In this document: piece by piece, positions 23,587 through 33,398 of the stretch | Position numbering within the stretch: position 1 is the stretch's first letter | Layout: the number at the start of each line of letters is the position of its first letter | Source: Paralithodes platypus | Taxonomy: Eukaryota; Arthropoda; Malacostraca; Decapoda; Lithodidae | DNA length: 64,000 nucleotides | Assembly (NCBI GenBank): GCA_032716605.1 | Contig: CM064509.1 | Coordinates: forward strand, 50,289,990-50,353,989 | Direction of reading: 5' to 3' | Position numbers and translations under genes: made by a program | The notes under the pieces: generated by a model | Told to the model about the DNA's origin: nothing | The model's input: only the letters and a program-made list of their open reading frames with translations | Database searches by the model: none

Positions 23587-24221
23587 TTTGTCATTCTACG
23601 CTGTACTCTCTCCAATGAATCTATGTCCATTCTGTAATAAGGACACCAAAATTGGACAGCATAATCCATATGGGGTCTTACTAATGACAAGTAAAGTTTT
23701 AAGATAACATCAGCAGTTCTGTTACTCACACTCCTAGAGATGAACCCGAGAATCCTGTTTGCCTTATTACGAACGCCTATACACTGTTTTCTAGGCTTCA
23801 AATCATTGCTAACAAACACACCTAGATCTTTCTCGCAGTCTGAATTTTCTAATTCTAAATAGGCTAGTTTATATTTAACATTTGTTTGCATCTTCCCTAT
23901 CTTTAATACCTTGCATTTGTCAATGTTAAACTTCATCTGCCAATTTACTGACCATTCATGTAAGGTATCTAGATCCCTTTGGAGGCACTCTATATCGCTA
24001 TCTGAATCAATTGATCTCCCCATTTTAGTATCGTCTGCGAATTTACTTATCCTACTAGTTATACCTAAATCTAGGTCATTTATGTATATAAGAAACAACA
24101 GGGGACCTAATACCGATCCCTGGGGGACACCACTTTTGACTGCTCCCCACTCTGACTTGGTACCATTTATGCTGACTCTCTGTTTCCTACCAATTAGCCA
24201 TGACCTAATCCATCCCAACAA
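23583..24221 (-). CDS. CR1-A reverse transcriptase core
   Basis: 212 codons encoding RT palm and thumb: [39 protein letters not shown], the catalytic KFADDTKMG box, WQMKFNIDKCKVLKIG, and LVRPHMDYAVQFWCPYYRMD. It would copy the LINE RNA at a nicked target. The frame is open but has no endonuclease and ends prematurely at the A-run frameshift, so it is a remnant. Confidence 0.88.
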   Translation of the reverse strand: MLGWIRSWLIGRKQRVSINGTKSEWGAVKSGVPQGSVLGPLLFLIYINDLDLGITSRISKFADDTKMGRSIDSDSDIECLQRDLDTLHEWSVNWQMKFNIDKCKVLKIGKMQTNVKYKLAYLELENSDCEKDLGVFVSNDLKPRKQCIGVRNKANRILGFISRSVSNRTADVILKLYLSLVRPHMDYAVQFWCPYYRMDIDSLERVQRRMTK

Positions 24222-24238
24222 CGCCCCACCAAGCTTTG

Positions 24239-24597
24239 TTTCTTTTCACTAAGCCAATTTTCTGTTCACTGTAGAATGCTGCCTTGTATTCCATGCGCTT
24301 TTAATTTCATCACTAACCGTCTGCATGTAACTTTATCAAAGGCTTTCTGGAAGTCTAAGTATATAATATTTACAGCTTTACTTTTGTCATACAGATAGAG
24401 GATGTCATGGAAAAAGTCTAAAAGGTTTGCTAAGCAGGATTTTTTTTTGCGAAAAACATGTTTTGGTGTCTTTTAGTATATCATTTTCCTCCAAGTGATT
24501 AATGAGTCTGTTTCTTATTATTGTTTCTAGTATTTTGCTTACTAATGAGGTCAAGCTGATTGGACAATAATTGCTAGGCAAGGATTTGCTACCTTCT
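24239..24597 (-). pseudogene. CR1 family B RT fragment (unit 1, left piece)
   Basis: The minus-strand RT N-terminal half of family B: ETIIRNRLINHLEEND, LLDFFHDILYLYDKSKAVNI, IYLDFQKAFDKV (motif A) and KAHGIQG. The joint with family A falls at matching positions of the two proteins (ENWLSEKK / GWIRSWLIGRK). Its continuation lies at 48518-48604, beyond foldback F1. Confidence 0.8.
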
Positions 24598-24601
24598 TTA
24601 A

Positions 24602-25591
24602 CTCATAAGCTGTGCAGCGATGGTATTTGAAAGTGCCCGCCATACAAAGGTATTTTGGTTCATTCCGGACGAATATCGTCAATTTACTATATATATAATT
24701 AATTCCTATTCATATGCGCCTATTTTACTTTTAATATGAACATATGAACATTGGAAAGCAATAAAACAAGTGGTAACAGCAATTGGCCTGTGAACATTTT
24801 ATATTTTAGCCCCACGGTAGTAATCTGACCTTGACTGGCGGGAGACAGACACCCTACCTCTCTTTTGTCTCGCATGGTACTGAGAGACAAGGGAGCTCTC
24901 AGACTAGCTTAGAGGGTCGGCGATACACTCCCACTACATCCTCCCCCCTCTCTCACATCCGTCCTCGCACAAAAATACTTGATAAATATCGGGAATAATA
25001 GAGAAACTACTGGATAATTGAGGAGGGGGGGGGGGCGGGGCACATGGTAGCAAGCAATGGAGAGGAATTATCTCACCTAATCACAAATTGCTTTGTTTTG
25101 AGTGCCACTGGGCTGATTTGAAGTGTTTTTTTTATGCCTTGGAGCAGCTGCGGGGATACTCTTAAGAGGTTTTACTGGCCCAGACTGCGGGGAGACTCTT
25201 AAGATCTTAGGCCTAAAATAACACTTTTAAAAGGCCCCAGTAGCACTTGAATTTTTTGTTTTCCTTCATACCGCATATCACTCCTCCACATCTCCTCCTT
25301 TCCCCCCCCCCCCCGTCCCCTTCAATTATCACCTATTTTCCCTGGTATTCTCTTATTCATTGGTATATTTTCGTGTAAACATCTCCAAACCGATCCTAGG
25401 CTGTGGTTATGTGTGTGTCTATGCGTGGGAAAGAGAGAGAGAGAGAGATACAGGCCTCAGTCACTCTCCAAGCTTCAAGAGAGGAGGGTGTGAGGCCGGC
25501 TGGCTTAAAATTGTTGAATGAACCACTCGCTAACAATTTGCAATTTTGACCATACAAATTATATTCCCACTTGTTTTATTGTTGTAACATG
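24602..25591. mobile_element. Foldback element F1, left arm, centre and start of right arm
   Basis: TTAA at 24598-24601 inside CR1-B, then a long-armed inverted-repeat element. The left arm (24602 to ~25140) starts CTCATAAGCTGTGCAGCGAT and includes ATTCATATGCGCCTATTTTA. The centre holds ACTCTTAAGAGGTTTTACTGG. The right arm (~25145 onward) is a diverged reverse complement of the left (C-rich tract, TCAATTATCACCTATTTTCC, CACTTGTTTTATTG). It is cut at TTAA 25592-25595 by the GGGATCCC element and resumes at 41755. No coding capacity. Confidence 0.8.
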
Positions 25592-25595
25592 TTAA

Positions 25596-26058
25596 GCAGG
25601 GATCCCACTGTGCGACTCGGCGATTGCGAATGAGCTGCGACAGCTATTTTTTGTCTATGTCCAAAAGTCGCCGTTTTCGGCTCCGAATCAGTGTGATTTT
25701 GTAAGCAAATAAAGCGAAGAACGCAATAGCCGTGCGACAGTTATGCGAGTATCGTGCAATAACATCGAATGTGAGGCAACAATAGCGAAAGTCTGAAGAC
25801 AATTTGACAGCAATAAGAACGAATTATGCGAAAGGCTTTTTTTGACAATTGCGATACCGCTGCAATAATGGTGCGCAATGCAAGACTACTGGTGCAATTA
25901 GACTGAGAATGTTATGCGAACATGTCGAATGATAGACGGTTATGGTTGTCGCACATACGTTACCCTGTTAAAAAGGTACACATAGGGAACACACACAGGT
26001 TAACATACGGGAACGTAGACAGGTATGCACATATGAACACTCGCACTGTACTCCAATG
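25596..26058. mobile_element. GGGATCCC-ended TTAA element, left part
   Basis: Starts GCAGGGATCCCACTGTGCGA after TTAA (25592-25595). It is rich in GCGA/TGCGA words up to about 25970. The matching inverted end is at 41690-41750, with about 65 bp of recognisable TIR similarity including CTATGTCC. The two halves are separated by about 15 kb of later insertions. Confidence 0.7.
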
Positions 26059-26068
26059 TTTATATATA

Positions 26069-26141
<73 letters not shown>
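26059..26141. repeat. (AT)n microsatellite left of LTR retrotransposon 1
   Basis: About 80 bp of AT. A similar tract lies at the far side (36370-36482), so the retroelement complex sits inside or between AT tracts. Confidence 0.95.
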
Positions 26142-26145
<4 letters not shown>

Positions 26146-26465
26146 ATATTTGTTACTGTGGTTAACTTGATGAATCTAGATAGCACAGAGATATATATTA
26201 AGGTATCAGTAAGCTGAAGGCAAAACAAAAGTAAAATCTAATAAAATAATTTCCTGTTGTTGCTTCCTTTCCTTTTGGATCTTAGGATTTAGTATCCTTT
26301 ATTGACTGATACTCTTTAATTATGAAAAATACTGAAACTAATTAAAGTCATGTAGTATTTATAAAGAATATTATTCAGCTTAGTAGGCTATGGTTATGAA
26401 CCGAAGAAGTTATATCTAAAGAAGGACTATTAATTCTATAAAAAGTCTTGGAAGATAAATATTAA

Positions 26466-26945
26466 CCCTTAATTAGCGGCTCACCACATAAGTCGAGTTA
26501 AATAAAGCTGGACTATGTGTCGGCGCTCGACATAGGTCGAGTGGCAATTTCAGCACGTAATGTTGCTGAGAGAGAGAGACAAGTGGTGGCAGGAGAGTAG
26601 CGAGCGTATGACTGCTCCAGACCACCGCGGCGAACATACTGACACGAATCCCAGCTCCCTCCTCCCTCTCTCACTCGCTATATAAGGAATTGTATCGGGA
26701 AAGTGGCTAATTACATGCTTTTTGCACTCGCGTTGCACGGTTATTGCAAGAAAACTAGCCATCATAAAAGGATCGTTATGGTGTCATTCGAAAGCTCTGT
26801 TTATGCCCTTTCAGGGATAGGTACTTGTTTTACGTTCTGGGTCTAATTTAGGCATGAAAATGATCACGTAAACAGCCCTATTTTGGCTAAAAACACCCCG
26901 CTGGGCGGTACATATAAATAAACCGCATAGGCCGCTCGTAAGGTG
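26466..26945 (-). mobile_element. 480-bp TTAA MITE (family P, copy 5) inside LTR A
   Basis: Flanked by TTAA at 26462-26465 and 26946-26949. It is the same length as the copy at 8523-9002 and in inverse orientation, with long stretches of identity (for example CCGCCCAGCGGGGTGTTTTT). LTR B (TTAA 33820-33823) and LTR C (TTAA 36011-36014) have the uninterrupted site. Confidence 0.95.
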
Positions 26946-27503
26946 TTAAAGTAAGAATATTTCTGTCTCTTACCCTTTTTGAAATGAATAGATAGTTTTC
27001 TTATATGTCCTTTTATTTATATTTAATGTAATTATTCTTGGTTCTTGTCTTACGTTAATAGGATTATATTATTATTATCATCAGGAGTAATATCAAAGTC
27101 ACATAAAAAGTTAGATATATATTTAATAATTAGTTAAATGTATTTCTTAACCACGTAACATTGAGGTTTGATTATGAGTAAATAAAGTTACAGGATCGCT
27201 TCATAGATTCGATTCAGGTCTCACTCAAATAATATGAAAAGCAAAATATAATATTTTGAAGCAAAAGAATTTTCTTCAGCTTAGGAAATCACTAGAAGTA
27301 ATATTATCACAGCCATGGTAGTCTAAGGCGATATTACTAATAAGAGACAATAGCATCACCGTACTAAGCACCGTTAAGCAATGTTAGCTTAATTCAAAGA
27401 AAATGAAAGAACTCGTAAGTATTAATATAAAACAATAGTATTACTTTCATCATAACCCAATTACTTAAAGAGTTGCTTTAGTCCACAAGTTAGTCAACTA
27501 AAA

Positions 27504-27647
27504 TAGTTAAGTACATAATAATAGCGTTAACGTTAATTCCCAATCAAATAGTTAAGTACATAATTAGTAGCGTTAACGTTAATTCGCAATCAAATAGCTA
27601 AACACATAATAGTAGCGTTCACGTTAATTCCCAATCACATATCTCAC
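27504..27647. repeat. Three 45-46-bp tandem repeats within the LTR
   Basis: Units share TAGTTAAGTACATAAT followed by AGCGTTAACGTTAATTC. Each includes the palindrome GTTAAC except the third, which has GTTCAC. The same array is in LTR B (34376-34509) and LTR C (35328-35460). They could be promoter or enhancer repeats, by analogy only. Confidence 0.85.
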
Positions 27648-28484
27648 TAACCAACATAACGTAAGTGTTTACACCGAACACACTTAACACACGCATATAT
27701 AATCTGACTGACAGTCACAATCCCATTAAAATACTTCACCCCATCTTCCTCCTGCTGCAAGTTCACCTTCCCCAACTCCAAATGAGACTGATTTGAATGC
27801 CCACAACTCGGGTCTTATATACCAAACAATGATGGTGTAGGAACGAATCAGGAGGCGGGGGGTGGTGCCTACTCCAATCATAGCTCCTCGAGTCGCATAA
27901 CAGGTGCCTGGTCCAATCACAGCTCCTGGCGTCGATCATACGTCATAGCATCGGTCATCGAGGTAGTTTGCAGGGTCCCCTATGACGCACGCAGGTGTGA
28001 AGGCTAGTTTGCAGGTATGCGGGCGAGCTAGTTTCCCCACTCGCTGGTTCGCTCGCTAGTCTGCTTCACCGTTTGGGTAGTGTGACTCCTTCAACTCTAA
28101 TTCTAACTCTTAAATTAACATACAGGGCTCCGTATGTCAGACCCCTCTAGAAAAGATTTTAAGGAGTATAGTACATAATATTAAACATAATACATAAATA
28201 GATTCACCACCAGATTGGCAACAGCAAGATTATAATGAGGATATAATAAGGATATCACCCAAAGTAGGCAACGTCTCCAGGTACCACATCAGAACATAGC
28301 CGGAACGTAGCTGGAGCGTTATTCGAACTGCAAGGCATTATCTCACAGCTGAAGGCTTGAAAGCGCACTACAAAAGCATGATATTTACCTCGCTACAAGG
28401 GAGAGCTAATTGCCAAAATCCTCTCATTAAATTAAACTTACTGCTGCATGAGGCCAACCCGGTAAATGTAATCTTTAACAGATA

Positions 28485-29187
28485 CGTGATAGGCAATCGG
28501 CTAGCACGTTCTGGACCCCCTTAATATGCTTGACATCCAGGGAGTATTCCTGCAGCAACAAACTCCACCTGGTCAGTCGTTGGTTTTATTTTGGAACCTA
28601 TGCAAACATTTTAAGGGGTGATGGTCAGTATATACAGTGATGGCACCAGAGGCAGATTGCACATAGACAGCAAAGTATTGAAGGGATAAAATTAATGCTA
28701 ACAGCTCCTTCTCAATGACTGAATAGTTACGTTGGGCAGAATTTAATTTTTTACTGAAATAGCACACAGGATGCAATACCTCACAGTCGTCTTCCTGGAG
28801 CAACACTGCACCAACCCCGGTATTGCTCGCATCCACTGCCAGGGAAAAAGATCTGTTAAAATCAGGAGCTCGGAGTACAGGATAATTAGATAATATATAT
28901 TTAGTAGCAATAAAGGCCTCTTCACATTCAGAGGACCACACAAACTTCACATCCTTACGGAGAAGATCTGTCAGGGGAGCTGTCAACTTTGAAAAATGTA
29001 TAATGAAACGCCTATAATAGCCAATCATGCCTAGGTACCTTTGGATATGTTTCTTAGTGCTAGGAGTTGGGAATTCTAGAATAGACTCTACCTTTGCTTG
29101 AGGAGGTGCAACCCGCCCCTGACCTACCGTATATCCTAGATACTGGACCGTACTCTTTACAAAGGTGCATTTCTTAAGTTTAACCAC
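28485..29187 (-). pseudogene. Retrotransposon 1 RT C-terminus and RNase H
   Basis: The open part is 28573-29187. It begins in the RT thumb (KCTFVKSTVQYLGYTVGQG, then PSTKKHIQRYLGMIGYYRRF), typical of gypsy RT. It continues into RNase H with SLAVDASNTGVGAVLLQE (first Asp), NYSVIEKELLALILSLQYF (Glu) and VYTDHHPLKCL (Asp). Past the frame end, the other-frame text SLDVKHIKGVQNVLADCLSR extends to about 28485, the usual RNase H end. It is separated from the RT ORF by a frameshift near 29200. RNase H would remove the RNA strand during cDNA synthesis. Confidence 0.9.
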
Positions 29188-29197
29188 CAGATTGGCA

Positions 29198-30430
29198 TCA
29201 GCAAGATTTAATTAAGAATAGCAATCTAAGTTGGTAAAGATGCTCCTCCCATGACTGTGAAAAGATAAGAATATCATCGATGTAGACAACGCACCCAGGT
29301 ACCCCTTCAGTCACCAAATTCATGAGGCGCTGGAATGTAGCTGGGGCATTTTTCAAGCCGTAGGGCATTACGTTACAGCAGAAAGCTTGATTGTTGACTA
29401 CAAAGCATGATATTTCCCTCGCTCTAGGGGTGAGAGCTACTTGCCAATATCCCTTCATCAAGTCAATCTTGCTGATATAGGTGGCTGTACCAATCTGGTC
29501 AATGCAGTCGTCGATCCGTGGCAGTGGATAGGTATCGTTCTTTGTGACAGCATTGACTTGCCTATAGTCCATACATAACCTATGGCTCCCGTCTGGCTTT
29601 GGCACAAGTATGACTGGACTACTCCACTGGCTTAAGGCCCTAGTGATCAGTTCATTAGATAACATAAAGTCAAGCTCGACCTGCAGTATACTCCTGCGTT
29701 GTGGCGAGACACGGTAGGGGGATAGTTTAATGGGAGTTGCATCCCCTAGGTCGATGTCGTGCACGGCCAAAGAAGTGAGCCCTGGAGTATCACGGAACAC
29801 ACTGGGAGACTGAGATAAAACAGAGATTAGTTGGTTCGCTTGATCAGAGGGAAGATGACATAGTTTAGATGGTAATTCCCTCAAAGCCACTGAATTATAC
29901 TGAAAGTTGGATAGGCTACATGACAAGTCAAAGTCTGCATGGATACCTTCATGCTCTGGAACAGTCTGTTGCGGGTCAGTAAGAGAACTGAAGACTTCGT
30001 CCGCACCAGGCTGTTCACAGGTCCTGACATTCACTGCCACAGTGGGAGAATCCGGAGGAGAGGAATCAGGGGACCTATGGTAGGGCTTCAACATATTTAT
30101 ATGGAATACTTGCGTGGGCTTTCTCCTGTCTTGGGTAGTTACTAGATAATCGGTAATGCTCACCCTCCGAATGATCTTATATGGGCCCCTGAACTTGGCA
30201 GATAAAGGTTGGCCAAAAAGGGGGAGCAGGACCAAAACCTCATCACCGGGCTTAAACTCCCTCTCACGGGCTTTTCTGTCATACCATTTCTTCATGGAGC
30301 TTTTAGCCACGGTCAAGTTTTGAGCGGCAAACTCACATGAGGATCTCAGCCGGGTTTGGAAATCTGAAACATACTTGAGGAGGTTTTGGTTCCCCTCCTG
30401 GCCAACTAGGCTATCCTGCAATAGTTGCAA
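29198..30430 (-). CDS. Retrotransposon 1 integrase C-terminus fused to reverse transcriptase
   Basis: 410 codons. Residues 1-118 are the integrase C-terminal region (KKWYDRKAREREFKPGDEVL, then AKFRGPYKIIRR as a GPY/F-like module and FHINMLKPYH). From ~180 on comes RT: FRDTPGL, SPYRVSPQRR, SPVILVPKPDGSHRLCMDYR, YPLPRIDDCIDQIGTATYIS, KIDLMKGYWQVAL and VYIDDILIFS (catalytic IDD at 384-386). Having IN's C-terminus and RT in one uninterrupted frame is direct evidence for IN-RT order. The frame is shifted from the IN core upstream (about 30480) and breaks at LIKSC near 29200. Confidence 0.92.
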   Translation of the reverse strand: MQLLQDSLVGQEGNQNLLKYVSDFQTRLRSSCEFAAQNLTVAKSSMKKWYDRKAREREFKPGDEVLVLLPLFGQPLSAKFRGPYKIIRRVSITDYLVTTQDRRKPTQVFHINMLKPYHRSPDSSPPDSPTVAVNVRTCEQPGADEVFSSLTDPQQTVPEHEGIHADFDLSCSLSNFQYNSVALRELPSKLCHLPSDQANQLISVLSQSPSVFRDTPGLTSLAVHDIDLGDATPIKLSPYRVSPQRRSILQVELDFMLSNELITRALSQWSSPVILVPKPDGSHRLCMDYRQVNAVTKNDTYPLPRIDDCIDQIGTATYISKIDLMKGYWQVALTPRAREISCFVVNNQAFCCNVMPYGLKNAPATFQRLMNLVTEGVPGCVVYIDDILIFSQSWEEHLYQLRLLFLIKSC

Positions 30431-30456
30431 AGGACCTCTTACCTGGTGACCGAAAA

Positions 30457-32475
30457 CTAGCTCATTAGGGGAAAAACCCGGGATTCAGTTGGAACCTCAC
30501 GAGTAGCAAATAAAAGAAAAGGTACCCCCTTATCCCACTCAACTCCGGTCTCTGTACAATACTTACGTAACATTCCCTTTAATGTCTGATGATATCGTTC
30601 GAGAACCCCTTGACTCTCTGGGTGGTAGGTGCTAGACTTTACATGCTCGATACCCAACTCCTTCAGGGACTGCTGGAAAATGTTAGAGGTCAAATTAGTT
30701 CCTTGATCACTTTGCACCTCATGGGGGAAACCCATTCTGGTGCAGAATTTGAGCAGTTCCTTGATTACAGTTGGAGCAGAGGTAGTCCTTAAGGGTATAG
30801 CCTCTGGGTAGCGAGTTGCCATGTCCATGATAGTTAATAAATAAATGTTACCTTGGGAAGTCTTAGGCAATGGGCCTACAATGTCCACTACCACCCGAGT
30901 AAAAGGATTCTCGAAAACGGGCAAGGGCACCAGAGGATGTACAGGCACCTTCTGATTGGGTTTTCCTGTCATCTGGCAAGTGTGACACACTCTACAACAC
31001 TCCACTACATCTGCACGCATTCCTGGCCAGTAAAAGTGGGCTCTGATTCTGTCTAGAGTTTTTCTCACACCTAGGTGTCCTGCCAATGGTATACAATGTG
31101 CCATTTCCATGATATCTCTATGACAAGGTTTGGGGACTACTACTTGATGGATGTCCCAAGCCCCGTCATCGATTGGTCTGTGTGGCGGTCTCCATCTTCG
31201 CCACAATACTCCCCCTTTGAGGTAGAAACATTCACCACCCTCCTTCTCACATTCCTCTTCACTCACGGACCTGGCAGCTAACTCCTTGCATTCACTATCA
31301 TCTCTCTGTAGCTCTACCAGGCCACTAGGACAATTTGGAGGGGTTTCATGGTCATCGTTAGGGTCAAGATGAGCCATAAAGGTGTCAGATAAATCCACCT
31401 CAGTCACATCATCAGGCACAGTTGGAGCGTCATTCACACTCTCATCATCCCTTTCATCAACTCTTACATTCGGTACATTTCTGTCTGAGGGAACTGCTAC
31501 TTGAGACATTGAACGTGTGACAGCACACACAGGGAAAACTCTTGGCATCTCCTTTTCGAGCTCACCGGTTAGTGGCTCGTTAACAGGGGAATGTGACAAA
31601 ATGGGGTCTGGTCGGACCTTCTCACCTGCTACATCATTCCCCAAAAGAAGTGTTACCCCAGGCACAGGGATATCTTGGGACCTACACAAAGCTATGGTGG
31701 CCTCACCCTGTAGTAACTCACATTCAATTTCGCCTTTTACCAAGTGTGCATAAAACTGGCCTCCAGCACCTCTCATTACAACTGGTTCGCCAGGTGGGCA
31801 CTCAGTGTAAGGATTCACCATGAGGGTGCTAGTAGAACCTGTGTCTCTCAGAATGTTTACCTCATGCATACAACCATTTAATCTCACGTTGCCAGATGAA
31901 ATAAAGGGACGGTAACTGTCCTGCACTGATGGTGAAATTATTATTGGCTTAACCCTAGTGGGTTGCACCACACATGCTACTACACCCCTGTCTAGATGGT
32001 TTACGTTAGCTGCTAGGTACTCCTGTCGAGAGTCCTGCATTAAAGGAACTTTTGGTGCTAGGTACTCCTTCTGTCGGGAGTCCTGCATTACAGGCACATA
32101 TGGAGTTTGAGATACGGCGGCAACTGTCTGCCCCGATCTCTCGGTTCTCTCCTTGGCCCAGCACTGATAAGCTAGGTGGCCTCTCTTGCCACAAAAAGTA
32201 CATACTTTAGGGGATACGGGAACGTTCCCTCTTTGAGCATTACTATTAGTTTGGGGCCCACCTCTGTTACCATTGCCCTGAGTCGCATTTTTAGTTGGGG
32301 GAACAATTCTATTTTGGCTAGCTGGGGAAGACGTTATAGGCTTGTGACTGGGTCTGTCAGATTTGTGATTGGGATACTTAAAATTAGAACTAGAATTATC
32401 GTAGGGCTTCTTTCCACGAAATTTGTTGTTGAGCACGTATGTGTCAGCCATGTCAGCGGCGCGTCGGCAAGACAA
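30457..32475 (-). CDS. Retrotransposon 1 gag end, protease and integrase core
   Basis: 672 codons. A CX2CX4HX4C zinc knuckle is at residues 92-105 (CTFCGKRGHLAYQC). The aspartic protease has LRDTGST at 209-215 and LLLGNDVAG at 276-284. After an acidic spacer comes integrase: the HHCC zinc finger with H460/H467 and C497/C500, then catalytic D531 (VVDIVGPLP), D590 (SDQGTN) and E626 (GVLERYHQ), a D,D-35-E arrangement. Protease followed directly by integrase, with no RT between, is the unusual order. The first residues overlap the gag frame by 142 bp through a frameshift near 32430, and the last residues (after ATREVPTES) run out of frame. Confidence 0.93.
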   Translation of the reverse strand: MSCRRAADMADTYVLNNKFRGKKPYDNSSSNFKYPNHKSDRPSHKPITSSPASQNRIVPPTKNATQGNGNRGGPQTNSNAQRGNVPVSPKVCTFCGKRGHLAYQCWAKERTERSGQTVAAVSQTPYVPVMQDSRQKEYLAPKVPLMQDSRQEYLAANVNHLDRGVVACVVQPTRVKPIIISPSVQDSYRPFISSGNVRLNGCMHEVNILRDTGSTSTLMVNPYTECPPGEPVVMRGAGGQFYAHLVKGEIECELLQGEATIALCRSQDIPVPGVTLLLGNDVAGEKVRPDPILSHSPVNEPLTGELEKEMPRVFPVCAVTRSMSQVAVPSDRNVPNVRVDERDDESVNDAPTVPDDVTEVDLSDTFMAHLDPNDDHETPPNCPSGLVELQRDDSECKELAARSVSEEECEKEGGECFYLKGGVLWRRWRPPHRPIDDGAWDIHQVVVPKPCHRDIMEMAHCIPLAGHLGVRKTLDRIRAHFYWPGMRADVVECCRVCHTCQMTGKPNQKVPVHPLVPLPVFENPFTRVVVDIVGPLPKTSQGNIYLLTIMDMATRYPEAIPLRTTSAPTVIKELLKFCTRMGFPHEVQSDQGTNLTSNIFQQSLKELGIEHVKSSTYHPESQGVLERYHQTLKGMLRKYCTETGVEWDKGVPFLLFATREVPTESRVFPLMS

Positions 32476-33398
32476 TCTACCTTCTTCCCCTTTAAATGAT
32501 AGGATACAGAAGAATCAATTTTCCATAGGAAATTTTCTAACAGGACCAACTCCTTCAGATCGTTGTAGCTTGTGACTTTCTTACTCTTGACCCAATGATT
32601 GAAAGTTTTAGTCATGGTCCTGGCAAATACCTTATGGGTTTCTTCTACTTTCTTCTGGTTTTTACGGAAAGATTGCCTGTAAGCCTCAGGCTGCAATTGA
32701 TAGGTTTTTAAGATAGCTTCTTTGAGATTGTCATAATCCTGCCTAACTTCTGCTACTTCTGACAAATACGTGGCTCGAGCCTGCCCTGTCAAAACGGTTT
32801 GTAACATAAAAGGCCATTGATCTCTTGTCCACTTCATACCTCCAGCAACTTCCTCAAACAAAACAAAGAAATCCTGCACATTATCCTCAGTGAAAGGTGG
32901 AATGACACTAGTCATAGTCAATCCCAGAGGGGGAGCAATTTCGGGAGCATTTGTATTGACATTTAGTTGAGCCGTTTGATATTGATATTGATAATGTTCG
33001 GTCTTTATTCTGGCTTCTTCGGTATTTATTCTGGCTAGTTCTATTTTTAGTCTGGCTTGTTCGGCATTTGCTTCGGCATTTAGTCTGGTTTGTTCGGTCT
33101 TTATTCTGGCTAGTTCCAGTACTTGATCACCGGTCAAACCAGGTGGCACTTGTTCATCAAGCTGGCTAGGTCTACTCGGGATCCCACCAACTGCTCCGTC
33201 ACCCTCCTTGCCTTCTACAGGGAACAGGTGGGTTTTTATGGTCTGAGCCACCTCTACTTTAGACATGTTTGAGACAGTTAATTGGAGATGTGAGGCAAGC
33301 ACTTTCAGTTCGGATTTTGACAGACAGTCAAAATCAGGGGCTGTGGGTTCTGATTCTATGAAAACTCGAGCATCTTCGTCATTAATTAGTTGAGGCAT
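32334..33398 (-). CDS. Retrotransposon 1 Gag
   Basis: 354 codons from MPQLINDEDARVF, about 90 bp inside the leader. It has an N-terminal SKSELKVLASHLQL region, then a charged coiled-coil-like stretch (residues ~95-140, repeated ARIKTEQ/ARINTEE motifs). Then comes a capsid-like region (IPPFTEDNVQDFFVLFEEVA, WPFMLQTVLTGQARATYLSE, YQLQPEAYRQSFRKNQKK), as in gypsy Gag. Similarity to the gag of retrotransposon 2 runs through DPEVYRVRFREIRK-type text. The last ~40 codons are out of frame; the true continuation (ADMADTYVLNNKFRGKKPYD) is in the next ORF. Confidence 0.9.
   Translation of the reverse strand: MPQLINDEDARVFIESEPTAPDFDCLSKSELKVLASHLQLTVSNMSKVEVAQTIKTHLFPVEGKEGDGAVGGIPSRPSQLDEQVPPGLTGDQVLELARIKTEQTRLNAEANAEQARLKIELARINTEEARIKTEHYQYQYQTAQLNVNTNAPEIAPPLGLTMTSVIPPFTEDNVQDFFVLFEEVAGGMKWTRDQWPFMLQTVLTGQARATYLSEVAEVRQDYDNLKEAILKTYQLQPEAYRQSFRKNQKKVEETHKVFARTMTKTFNHWVKSKKVTSYNDLKELVLLENFLWKIDSSVSYHLKGKKVDCLADAPLTWLTHTCSTTNFVERSPTIILVLILSIPITNLTDPVTSL

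Larger units (their letters stand above)
23010..24238 (-). mobile_element. CR1 family A LINE, 3' half
   Basis: A minus-strand LINE from the RT palm to the 3' end. Its terminus at 23010-23033 is repeats of the octamer TTCTTATG (read minus), the kind of short direct-repeat end typical of CR1 elements. A second copy of this 3' end is at 56281-56875. Upstream it abuts a family B fragment at about 24238. Confidence 0.88.
26142..28139 (-). mobile_element. LTR A (3' LTR) of LTR retrotransposon 1, with a nested MITE
   Basis: Minus-orientation LTR, about 1.51 kb once the 484-bp MITE insertion is removed. The inner edge reads TGACATACGGAGCC (minus) right after a purine tract. The outer edge is TG/CA-like but diverged from LTRs B and C over its last ~25 bp. 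It contains a TATATAAG box (complement near 27820) and three 45-bp tandem repeats (27504-27647). It matches LTR C with only scattered differences. Confidence 0.9.

Noticed and set aside
27726..27920. 64-65-codon frame repeated in LTRs A and C (also 35049-35243)
   Set aside because: Conserved only because the LTRs are copies. It overlaps the TATA/promoter region and has no protein features.
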